DNA of 64,000 nt, taken from positions 1,023,453,066 through 1,023,517,065 of the forward strand of contig NC_090446.1 of the NCBI RefSeq assembly GCF_031143425.1, given 5' to 3'. The DNA is from Pleurodeles waltl. Its lineage: Eukaryota > Chordata > Amphibia > Caudata > Salamandridae. The notes below the pieces were generated by a model, which was given only the letters and a program-made list of their open reading frames with translations, did no database searches and had not been told where the DNA came from. This document shows positions 10,895 to 20,479 of this stretch, piece by piece (position 1 is the first letter of the stretch; the number at the start of each line of letters is the position of its first letter). The position numbers and the translations under genes are program-made.

Positions 10895-13640
10895 GTCCTC
10901 CAGCTCCTGGTCTTCTTCCTTCACTTGTAGTTCCTTCTGTGCTTTTAGGCTTTGGTCCTTCTCCAAGTCCTGTTCCAAGTCTTCATGTTCAGGGCTGTTT
11001 TATTCCTCCTGATCCTCAACCTTGCCCAGGTCTAACTAGTTCTGGCCACTCTGGTACTGGTTGCCTGAATCTGGTATTCCTGGTTGTAGTCCTTCCTGAC
11101 CCTGGTTTTCCTGGCCCTGCCCATGGCTCATCTGTGTATGAGCACATGCTGGGCCTTCTGATCCTGGTACTACTGATCCTCACCCTAATCCTGTTGGTCT
11201 ACTAGATGCTCATTGACCTATCCCTGTTGTCCTGATTCTTCTAGGGCTGTCACTCCTAGTCTTCCTGGTTTGGGTCATTCTGATTCTTCTTGCTCTGTCT
11301 TTGTGGTCCACCTGGCATAGCGTCCACTGGGCTTGGTCCTCCTTATTAGGTACTCTTGGGCCGGGACTAGTCATTTTGGTCCTATTCTGGTCCCTTTCGT
11401 CCATGTGACTCTGGTTATCCTACTTCCACTGATCATCACCAGCCTGGTGCTAATGCGCAGGCTCCTAGTCCTCCTGCTCCTCTTGGACATTCAGGCCCTG
11501 GTCCCCTTGGTTCTGAGTTTTCTGGTCCCCCTGGCCTTGTTCATAGTCCTGCTCATTCTGATGCTCCTAGCCCACTTAATCCTCCCCCATCTGGTCTGAA
11601 TAGCTCTTGTCCACCTGCTCTGACCTGACTAATTCTCTAGGTCCTCCTCTAATATGTCATGATACTCTTGGCCCTGGACTAACTTTTCCACTTTTTCCTG
11701 ATACTCCTTGTTCAGATCGTCATGACTCCTGTCATACTGGCCTTCCTTGTCCTGGTCTTTCTTTTCCTTCTTATCCTGGTCCTGCTTGTCCTGGTATGCC
11801 AGATACATTTGAGCCACTGTGATTTGAGCTTCTGTTTCCACTAGGCTGTGGTCCCACTGGTTCTCCTTGCCTTGGTCCTCTTATCTCTTGCTCTGCTGGC
11901 ATTGGTTGCCTGTCATCGCCTCTTCTTCAGGTCCTTTTCTCCCGTTCTAAAACTCTTCCTCACTCTTGTATGCCCAGCAATGCTGTTTCTATTCCTGGTC
12001 CTCACAGCCTCGCTTCCTGGTTCTTTGTCTACTAGAATTGATAATTTTGTTTCTGGTCCTCCTTGTTTGGATCTTTGTGTGCCTAATCCTCTTGATTCTG
12101 ATCCTCCTGGCCAACATGGTCCTTTCAAGCACCCTTCTCCTAGCTCTTCCTTTTCTTTCCTGATCCTTGTCTATTTACCTGATCCTTCTGATCATTCTCA
12201 CCCTGCTCATCTGTTTCCTAGTATATTGATTCCTAGTCCTGTTTGTTCCCTCTCATGTCCTTGTCCTCTTAGGGCTCACTGTCTTAGCCCTTGTCTTACT
12301 GGTTTGGATGATCCTGGTCACTCTTTCCCTGAGCCTCGTCTTCATGGCTCTTCTAGTACTCCACCCAATGATATAGGTCCTCTTGGTCCTGTTTCTCTTT
12401 GTCTGGGTCCTTCAAAGCCTCATTTTCCTGCATCTACCCGGACATCCACGTCCAGTCTTTCCTGGCTCTGGCTTCTTTTGCTCCTCCTGATCTTCCTCGC
12501 CCTTGTCCTGCTATCTCCAGGGCCTTGTCCTTCTGCTCCACATGGTAGTCTGGATTCTGTTCCAATGGACATAGTCCACATGTCCCCTAGGCGTGTTCCT
12601 GGTGTTGTTACTGGTGATCCTTCTAAACCTGCTTGCTCTGGTCCTACTGGCTCTGGTTCTCCTAGTATCCTTGGTACTGGCCCTCTAATCATCTGAGCTT
12701 ATTCTGGTCCTCTGGCCATAATCCTCATGCTCCTAATCATTATAGTCTTCTAGCATCTGGCCATTATCCTCTTGCTCTTTGCCCTTGTGCTTCTATATCA
12801 GCTGGTCATGGTCCTTTCAGCTCTGGCTGCCCTGTTCTTGGCCATCCTGTTCCTCATCTTCCTAGCCATCTTGTTTCCATCCCTATGGCATTGACCTCCA
12901 GGGTGTAGCCATCCCAGTCCTGATCTCCCTGGTCCTGTTCCTCATTTTCCTCATGATCCTGGTCGTCCTGGTCCTAGTACTCATTGTTCTGATTCTCTTT
13001 GTCTTGATCTCCCTGCCCCCCAGTCCTTTGTTTCCTGGTCCTCCTAGAACCTTTCCTTCTGGCTCTAGATGCCTGTGTTTCTGGTCTCACCTCCATAGCA
13101 GTCTTGGCAATGGCCTTGATATTATTCTCTTTATAGTCCTTGTCCTTTTCAAGATTACATGGCCATTGGTCCTGATCCTCTTGATTCTGGTATTTATGTT
13201 TTGGTTTCTCTCGGGCTTAGTTATGATGGACCTGGTTCACCAACCATTTTAGCCTTGGTCTCCTTGGTCCTCAATGTGGTGGCCCTTCGTGTCCTGTTGT
13301 ACTTGTTATCATAAACCTTGCTCTCTGGCCATCCTGGTCCTTCTTGGTCTCAGCAGTCTTGAACTGCCTGGTCACCTAGTCCTGGTGCTTCCCACCCTGA
13401 ACCTCCTACGCCTGGTACCACAGGTCCATGTGCATCTCCCCTCTCGTATCCTGGCCATCTTAGTCTTTGTCCTCCTGGTTTGGGTTGTACTGGTCCTCCT
13501 GGATATTTTCCTTGCCATTTTAGTCCTACTAGTGCTGCAGCCATTGCTCCTGGCCCTCTTGATTCAGGTTCTCCTTCTTCAGGTCCTCCTGAGCTTGGAC
13601 ATTTTGGTCCTGTTCTCCTGGCCACCACTTAGAGAACCTT
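10895..13640 (+). pseudogene. Collagen-like Gly-X-Y tract, decayed
   Basis: About 2.75 kb is built from 'ggtcctcctggt'-like text with 9-bp periodicity, which on the plus strand reads Gly-Pro-Pro and variants. Readable stretches near 11,390-11,620 include GHSGPGPLGSEFSGPPGLV, followed by triplets in which Gly (GGT/GGC) has become Asp (GAT) or Ser (AGT/AGC). At 13,484-13,520 it reads GLGCTGPPGY. Many single-base indels shift the register, so the long frames (282, 122, 104 codons) rich in LVLL or PGP are frame-shifted readings. T-ending Gly/Pro codons are typical of fibrillar collagen genes, and the tract has no introns, which suggests a processed copy. Against that, Lys, Arg and Glu codons are scarce and no C-propeptide follows at 13,640. 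A 9-bp minisatellite is the alternative. Confidence 0.45.
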
Positions 13641-14605
13641 AATAACTGTAATATCTCTCGATCTAAGATGGCACTCCACCAATAATGCTTAACTCTTTAT
13701 TCTCAAACTATAAGGGCATCAATGACTTTCTGGTTCTCTCCTTTCTCTTCTAGGTCTTTTAAGTCTTTTAAGTGTATTTAAGGAAGTGTGATTTAGTGAT
13801 GATCATGTTACATTTGTTTCTTAATAATATTCATAGAGCTTCTCTGACAGAACCTAAGAAACCCACAGAGTGGGCCGGGGCCCAGAGGTCAATGTGAGAA
13901 GCACTTTGGAATGGTGAATCCTGGAAAGGGGCATGTGTGGGGCCCATTACCCTGGCCGGTTTGTGGATAAGGGATCCTGGGACCTTATTTAAGGGCCATG
14001 CCCGCCAAGAAACTGGGGAATCGTCATGCTCACCCCCTAGAGAAGACCATGATGGGCCTGGCCCCTACTCCTCTTTCCTGTGTCTGGGTGGAGCGGGTAG
14101 CCACCACAGAGGAAGACACCCTTCCCATGGCAGGGGAGAAGAGTTCTGTTGTCTCTGATGCCGGCAGCAAAGAAGACTGCTAGATGGATGGGGAGCTGAC
14201 TGGGGTAGCAGGGGGTGAGCTCCCCACACTGCCCTCAATGAAAGGAGACATGCAGGATGCCCAAAAAATAACAAAAGAAAAGGAAGCCACATGGCACATT
14301 AGAGGATAAAGCAGCACCCAGAGCCACTAATTACTTCCCATAATGTCCTGCAGGGCTCTTCTAAGCCCAGTGTTTTTTAGGAATGTGGTGTCCCTAGGAT
14401 GGCAGGGCCACCATCAATGGACAAAAGATAGTATGAGGGGGTGCATGAATGCAGAAGCTCCACCCAAAGGAAGCTTACTAAAGTACTGACCCTAAGTTTG
14501 CAGGGTCTAAACAAGGATGACCACCCTGGGATTTTCCTTTTGCTCTACATCTGGGAGTGTAGCACCCTCTAGGTGTTGGTTATATGGCTGCAGAATTTGG
14601 CCAAG
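13640..14605. other. Unassigned intergenic sequence
   Basis: No domain, repeat or transposon end was recognised. It separates the collagen-like tract from the Gypsy element and ends in the GGTGT target duplication at 14,606-14,610. Confidence 0.5.
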
Positions 14606-14610
14606 GGTGT

Positions 14611-14805
14611 TGTTAATGTCAAATAAACTGGTCCACACAGCTTAATGAGATCGGGTAAACCTTCTTTAATAAGTAGTCATCTTCAGAGGCCCCATCCACT
14701 TCCAGATCACAGAGCAACTGACTCAGAACCCTCTTCCCTACATTTTATGTTAGCAACCAACCATACATTCCAGAGCATTACCGTATCTCTTAGTTACAGA
14801 ACACT
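14611..14805 (-). repeat. 3' LTR of the Gypsy element
   Basis: TGTTAATGTCAAATAAACTGG through CTTAGTTACAGAACA. It matches 17,968-18,160 over about 193 bp with scattered substitutions. Its inner end runs straight into RT sequence, marking a deletion breakpoint. Confidence 0.8.
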
Positions 14806-15165
14806 TGTATATTAGGCAGCGGATACTATTGATCAATCACCAACAGTTTATTAAGTTCTCTAAAGTCCACACAAAGTCTGGTGTCACCATTCGCTTTTCA
14901 TGCAATTACAACAGTGGACAACCACTCTGTGGCTTCTACTTCTTCTATTATGCCAATATCAATTAGTTTGTCCAACTCTCTCCTCATGCAATTTTTCACC
15001 AGAAAAGGAACAATCCTGACCTTAGCTACTTTCGGTAATGCATTCAATTTGAGCATTATCAAATGATGATAATTCTTTAGACACCCCAACTTGTTTGCAA
15101 AAACCTCTGGAAATTCCTTCATCCACACATCACTCCCCCTGGAGACAGTCCTGACAGGTGGCATA
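14806..15165 (-). pseudogene. Gypsy reverse transcriptase, N-terminal fragment
   Basis: Read on the minus strand, the segment contains a FPEVFANKLGCLKNYHH-like linker, a VPFLVKNCMRRELDKLIDIG block and IEEVEATEWLSTVVIA. Further on it reads DTRLCVDFRELNKLLVID, an in-frame stop, then YPLPNI. These are the first conserved RT motifs of Ty3/Gypsy pol (usual form RVCVDLRDLN...HPLP). The catalytic YxDD segment and everything after it is absent because of the junction with the LTR. It follows the protease remnant directly. A stop codon just before YPLPNI and missing domains make it a pseudogene. Confidence 0.8.
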
Positions 15166-16149
15166 TATTTGACAAGAACAGAGGGAGTTTCAGAGGGAGT
15201 TTATTTAGGATCTAAATATACATACATGTCTCGTTGATGGAACCAGCTAATCAGTGAATCACTTTTCATGGATACATAGATTTTCCCAGGCACAATCCTA
15301 TCTTTAAATTAAATTGTACTCGAGAAGTATCCAAGCAACTCAATGGGTTCTCCCCAATACCATTTTCCGTTATGTCCGGTTTCAACAGTTTTACTTTCCC
15401 TTGTAGTTGCCTTTCATAAAAGTTTTTGTTATAAGGGTTATTTTGGCACAGAATAAAATAGCATTTTTACTGGCTCATCATTAACCAGAACCACTTCCAT
15501 TGGACCTTCCAAGGAAAACTCCTTCACCTGAAGAATGTTGATTTCTTCAATTGTATCACTATTACAAAACTCATCTTCTCTCACTTTCTTTCAATCTTTT
15601 GATGATCTACTGCACTTGGCAAAGTGACCTTTGCGTCCATAAATTTCACCTATCACTTTTCAACCTGTACACTCCTTGTGGTTCGCTACTTGACCAGGAT
15701 TTCCACATCGAAAACATTTACCCTGAAAAGGCTTTGTGGTAGGCTTCAAACTAGTGGAAAGCTTATATTTACCAACTTCTCTTGTACAACTTTTATGGTG
15801 GTACTTTCATTTTTATCTACCACAGAATCTATGCAAATGATATCCACACAGGCTTCAGAATGTTCATGTGTCTTAGCTATCATGAGTACTTCTCATAAGA
15901 GCGGATTATCTTTTTGCCACATACTCTCTCGAGCTTTATCTATCACACACCCCAGCATAAATTGATCTCTCAATTGTTCTTCTAGAGAAGCCCCAGAAGC
16001 ACATATTGCTGCTAATTTATGCAACTCTGTTATGTATTGTTCTACAGATTCCGCTTGATGTTGCATTCTTCTCCCAAAGTGATATCATTCTCTTACCTTG
16101 TCAAGATAATGCAAATCTAGTTTCTTGAGACAAATCTTTTACACATTTA
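15166..16149 (-). pseudogene. Gypsy gag C-terminal part and protease, decayed
   Basis: On the minus strand, 16,120-15,880 reads as gag capsid: FGRRMQHQAESVEQYITEL then HKLAAICASG and LRDQFMLGCVIDKARE, the usual 'ESVEQYxxELxxLA...' Gypsy gag signature. At about 15,730-15,670 a zinc knuckle reads CFRCGNPGQVANHKEC; the histidine position is Q, which would weaken zinc binding. At about 15,540-15,290 the protease reads EVVLVNDEPVKMLF, and the catalytic D-S/T-G-A site is scrambled. That is followed by TFYERQLQGKVKLLKPDI and an IYVSMK-like end. Several stops and frameshifts are present. Confidence 0.75.
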
Positions 16150-16778
16150 GGCCCTCATTACAACCCCAGGGCTGTTTTGGAGGTTGCACCTGCAACAGGC
16201 TGGCGGTGCAAACTCGCAGATTACGACCCTGGTGGAAACGCCGCGGTCGCACCGCCGGGACTGGCGGTTTTCCGCCACGTTGGTCCTGGCGGTTTTCCCC
16301 CACGTTGGTCCTGGCAGTTTTCCGCCACGTTGGTCCTGGCGGTTTTCTGCCATGTTGGTCCTGGCGGTTTTCTGCCATGTTGGTCCTGGCGGTTTTCTGC
16401 CACGTTGGTCCTGGCGGTTTTAATCCGCCAGGGCAGCGCTGCTTGCAGCGCTGCCCAGGGGATTACGAGTCCCCTTCATGCCAGCCTTTCCATGGCGGTA
16501 GGAACTGCCATGGAAAGGCTGGCGGAAAGGGGAGTCGCGGGGACCCCTAACACAGCCTCACACAGCTTTTCACTGTCTGCACAGCAGACAGTGAAAAGCA
16601 CAACGGGTGCAACTGCACCCGTCACACAGCTGGAATGGCTACCATGTTGCGGCCGACATCCCCGCTGGGCCGGTGGGCGGAAACTCGGTTTCCACCCGCC
16701 GGCCCAGCTGGGATGTCATAATCGCCACCGCGGGAGTGCGGCCGCATTGGGGGTTACGCCAAAGTTGTAATGAGGGCC
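16150..16778. mobile_element. 629-bp Harbinger-type MITE inside gag
   Basis: Perfect 15-bp terminal inverted repeats (GGCCCTCATTACAAC / GTTGTAATGAGGGCC) flanked by TTA target duplications (16,147-16,149 and 16,779-16,781). Gag resumes on both sides. The interior is a run of palindromes (for example GCCTTTCCATGGCGGTAGG inverted near 16,484-16,523) plus a 25-bp minisatellite at 16,261-16,420. Frames of up to 197 codons cross it but are accidental. Confidence 0.9.
16261..16420. repeat. 25-bp minisatellite inside the MITE
   Basis: The unit CTGGCGGTTTTCCGCCACGT plus TGGTC starts at 16,261, 16,286, 16,311, 16,336, 16,361, 16,386 and 16,411. That is six full units and part of a seventh, with only C/T and A/G changes. 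Each unit itself holds the short inverted motif GGCGG...CCGCC. Confidence 0.9.
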
Positions 16779-16781
16779 TTA

Positions 16782-16970
16782 GACTCATGGAATCTGAGAG
16801 ATCAGGATGGTGTTCAAACACCTTCTGCCCTGCCGGTCTCAAACAATGCATCAATAAGGATGACTTCCTTTCTGCGCTGAGCAAAGTACCACAAACTGGC
16901 GTAATGACTGAACACTTTCCTCCATTTCTACCATGGTATTGGAGGGTCACCCACAGATGTTAGAATTTTT
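16782..16970 (-). pseudogene. Gypsy gag N-terminal part
   Basis: On the minus strand it reads GDPPIPW, a stop, then KWRKVF, and in another frame RRKEVILIDALFETGRAEGV. This fits the start of Gypsy gag ('...PPIPWxxWxxxF...RRKALLxHxLG...VF'). The frame breaks at least twice. It continues on the other side of the MITE at 16,149. Confidence 0.65.
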
Positions 16971-17947
16971 TTTAAATAAAAGAGGAGAAATAACACGTAA
17001 CTATACAACTGTTCAAATCCCCTTGTTGAAACATACAGAGCCATAGGAATGCATGCAATTGTCATTTTTCCCTTGCGTGCAATTGAAGATTGAAGGTACG
17101 CTATACAAATACACATATTGACTGAGAACAGCAAAGCGTCTTATTGTTCTCCTGCCACTCCAGTTCCAAAGTTATAGTTTGCCATACACAGAACCTTTGT
17201 CTCAAAGAAGAGACGCATCAAAACACTGCACCTGCCAATGAAACTCACGTTGCTGAGGATCTCATGTGTTGCGTTGCCCATAAGCAGCTGACTTGCTTCC
17301 TCATCATGCTGCCAAGCAACGTTGAAGCTTCCTGCAGACAAATGCCCTTTTGTTGCGAGGGGAACAGCAACACTTGTAATTCACACTCTTTCATTGTGAT
17401 GCCAAGCAATGTTGGGGGGTCCTCATGTCACACTGACAAGAGCATCCAACGTCACTCGCAGCTTTCTGTCACTGTGACGTATGTGGCTCATATCCACATT
17501 TTACAATGTGTGCATATTGCTCCCAAGCAGGTGCACTCTCCTGTGTGTTTGTGTGTTGCTCCCAAGCAGGCGCGCTAACCTGGCAACAGCTCTGGCTGAT
17601 TTTTTAAATGTCTAGAGCACTTTGTCTTCTGTCCTCGAGCCATCTAGGTGTTCACGAGAAAGTCGGAGTATGCACTTGAGCGGAACACGAGCCCTTCCAA
17701 CGTGTCTTGCATGCCTCCAAAGTGCTCACGAGGCCCGCTCCCCACATGAGCCACAGAGCAATTGCCTCAAATAAAAAAGTCACTGAATACCACAGTTTAA
17801 ACCAGGACTGAAGGTAACATACCTCTAGATGTTGTCAACCATTCAGTGATCCTTGTGAAATTCAAATGTTGATACAAGTTGATTGTAGTGTTGAGGTCTC
17901 TGCAATTTAAATCCCAATAAATCCTCATTTCGGTGACTGGGTGGACA

Positions 17948-17967
17948 GCATGCCGTTTGTCGCCAAA
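17948..17967 (-). other. Primer-binding site
   Basis: Directly downstream of the 5' LTR end (AATTAACA) the minus strand reads TTTGGCGACAAACGG. A TGGCGAC start is common for tRNA primer-binding sites of LTR elements. A duplicate lies at 19,022-19,041. Confidence 0.65.
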
Positions 17968-18165
17968 TGTTAATTTCAAATAAACTGGTCCACACAGGTT
18001 AATGAGATGAGGTAAATCTTCTTTAATAAGCAGTCATCTTCAAAGACCCCATCCATTTCAAGATCACACAGCAACAGACTCAGAATCCTCTTCTCTGCAT
18101 TCCATGTGAGCAACCAACCATACATTGCAGAGCATTACCTAATCACTTAGTTACAGAACACCACA
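17968..18165 (-). repeat. 5' LTR of the Gypsy element
   Basis: On the minus strand it begins TGTGGTGTTCTG and ends AATTAACA, 198 bp, followed by the PBS. The outer flank is GGTGT, identical to the flank of the 3' LTR. A second copy at 19,042-19,240 comes from the local tandem duplication and is not an independent insertion. Confidence 0.85.
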
Positions 18166-18596
18166 GGTGTTTTAATAAAATCACAGTGGCGGTGACTGTT
18201 AAAGTGGCAGTAATACCACCAACAGGCTGGTGTTAATTACCGCCAAATTATGACCATGGCGGCGATATCTTCCATAGACAGCCAATGTACCACACCCACC
18301 ACCAGGGCGTCAATACCACTGACCACGGCGGTAGCCATGAACAGCCAGGGGGAAGACAAGGTACCGCCCACCATATTATGACATAGCAAACCATCATGAT
18401 TTCCGGGCAGTACCAACGCATCAAAAGCCTGGTGGAAACACTGCACAGACAACGAAAGACTCACCATCAGAGACACAGAGAAGACCTCTGCTGCCATGGA
18501 ACAGGAACTTCAAGTCTTCCCCATGCTCTTGTACGCCAGGAACACCAACGCCGATGAAGACGACGACGGTGAGCACTGCCACCCAGCACACAAGGG

Positions 18597-18663
18597 AGGG
18601 AGGGAGGGAGGAAAAGGAGAGTGACACACACATACGCACAACACACACCATTCACACACACAC
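18597..18663. repeat. GGGA and CA microsatellites
   Basis: A GGGAGGGAGGGAGG run is followed by CA-rich sequence to 18,663. It is repeated in the duplicate at 19,672-19,738. Simple-sequence DNA with no coding meaning. Confidence 0.8.
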
Positions 18664-20054
18664 CATACATACAACCAGCTGCAGAGTAAGACCAATGTCA
18701 CAGGACCCACGTCTAATTAAAACAAGGACCACATTGAGCTGTAAATGATACTGTAATATGATGCCAACAGCCACCATATTGTGCATGCCTCCAAAGTGCT
18801 CACGAGGCCCGCTCCCCACATGAGCCACAGAGCAATTGCCTCAAATAAAAAAGTCACTGAATACCACAGTTTAAACCAGGACTGAAGGTAACATACCTCT
18901 AGATGTTGTCAACCATTCAATGATCCTTGTGAAATTCAAATGTTGATACAAGTTGATTGTAGTGTTGAGGTCTCTGCAATTTAAATCCCAATAAATCCTC
19001 ATTTCGGTGACTGGGTGGACAGCATGCCGTTTGTCGCCAAATGTTAATTTCAAATAAACTGGTCCACACAGGTTAATGAGATGAGGTAAATCTTCTTTAA
19101 TAAGCAGTCATCTTCAAAGACCCCATCCATTTCAAGATCACACAGCAACAGACTCAGAATCCTCTTCTCTGCATTCCATGTGAGCAACCAACCATACATT
19201 GCAGAGCATTACCTAATCACTTAGTTACAGCACACCACAGGTGTTTTAATAAAATCACAGTGGCGGTGACTGTTAAAGTGGCAGTAATACCACCAACAGG
19301 CTGGTGTTAATTACCGCCAAATTATGACCATGGCGGCGATATCTTCCATAGACAGCCAATGTACCACACCCACCACCAGGGCGTCAATACCACTGACCAC
19401 GGCGGTAGCCATGAACAGCCAGGGGGAAGACAAGGTACCGCCCACCATATTATGACATAGCAAACCATCATGATTTCCGGGCAGTACCAACGCCATCAAA
19501 AGCCTGGTGGAAACACTGCACAGACAACGAAAGACTCACCATCAGAGACACAGAGAAGACCTCTGCTGCCATGGAACAGGAACTTCAAGTCTTCCCCATG
19601 CTCTTGTACGCCAGGAACACCAACGCCGATGAAGACGACGACGGTGAGCACAGCCACCCAGCACACAAGGGAGGGAGGGAGGGAGGAAAAGGAGAGTGAC
19701 ACACACATACGCACAACACACACCATTCACACACACACCATACATACAACCAGCTGCAGAGTAAGATCAATGTCACAGGACCCACGTCTAATTAAAACAA
19801 GGACCACATTGAGCTGTAAATGATACTGTAATATGATGCCAACAGCCACCATATTGTCCATGCAAAAACAGGCTTCAATGTTTAGAAATGGCCAATGGCC
19901 AGTCCAAAGTACAAAAGGACCTGCCACAGGGCACAGCCCGAGCCCCAACTTGATTTATGACAGTATCCAGACTCCACTGTTCAGGGACATCATATTGGAA
20001 ATGGGCAGGCCCCTCAGGGGGAAGAGGGTGGGGGGCATCTCAGCTGTAGCGGGT

Positions 20055-20460
20055 AAAATGCCCACTGGTTCTGGAGGGGGCTTCTTGCCCAATTGTCCCT
20101 GGTGGGGAGTGTAAGGCCACAGTCTCTGAAGTGGGGAACATGCCCACTGGTTCTGGAGGGGGCTCTTTGCCCAACTGTCCCTGGTGGGGAGTATAAGGCC
20201 AGAGTCTCTGAAGTGGGTAACATGGCCACTTGTTCTGGAAGGGGCTCCTTACCCAATTGTTCCTGGTGGGTGGCCTACATGCCCTCTGCTGGAGGTGAGG
20301 GCTCCTTGCCCACTGCTGGTGGAGGAGTGACCTTGGCTGCCTCTGCTGGAGGTGAGGGCTCCTTGCCCACTGCTGGTGGAGGGGCCTCTTGCCTCTCTTT
20401 CTGGTGGAGTGGGATCCTTCCCTTTCTTGGGTGGTGGAGTGGGATCCTTCCCTTTCTTAC
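20055..20460. repeat. Three adjacent short tandem repeats (83, 55 and 29 bp)
   Basis: An 83-bp unit ('gttctggagggggctc...') occurs three times at 20,055-20,285. A 55-bp unit ('ctgctggaggtgagggctcc') occurs twice at 20,286-20,395. A 29-bp unit ('gtggagtgggatccttccct') occurs twice at about 20,400-20,460. They sit at the 3' end of Myb-like gene A. Confidence 0.8.
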
Positions 20461-20479
20461 CTCCAAGACCAGGAGGTGC

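Larger units (their letters stand above)
14611..18165 (-). mobile_element. Ty3/Gypsy retrotransposon, internally deleted, minus strand
   Basis: A complete but shortened insertion bounded by perfect 5-bp target duplications, GGTGT at 14,606-14,610 and 18,166-18,170. From right to left (5' to 3' of the element): 198-bp LTR (17,968-18,165), PBS, ~1 kb leader, gag (16,966 down to about 15,660, interrupted by a MITE), protease, the start of RT, and then an abrupt junction with the 3' LTR at about 14,804. The rest of RT, RNase H and integrase are missing. Frames carry stops and shifts, so it is dead. The family resembles Gypsy elements whose gag zinc knuckle has extended spacing. Confidence 0.85.
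17709..19857. repeat. ~1,075-bp recent tandem duplication (2 copies)
   Basis: 17,709-18,782 and 18,783-19,857 are almost identical. I noted fewer than ten differences, for example one inserted C near 19,493 and G/A near 18,910. The unit spans part of the Gypsy leader, the PBS, the 5' LTR, its target duplication and the start of the adjacent Harbinger sequence, so it arose after both were in place. The break carries short homology (GCATGC/CCATGC). An assembly duplication is the alternative. Confidence 0.9.

Noticed and set aside
11848..12696. 282-codon open frame as a functional collagen or secreted protein
   Set aside because: The Gly-X-Y register is broken repeatedly and neighbouring frames are equally open because of the 9-bp periodicity.
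16125..16770. 141- and 197-codon frames
   Set aside because: They cross a MITE and its 25-bp minisatellite. The repetitive residues (AVF-HVGPGGF type) reflect the repeat.
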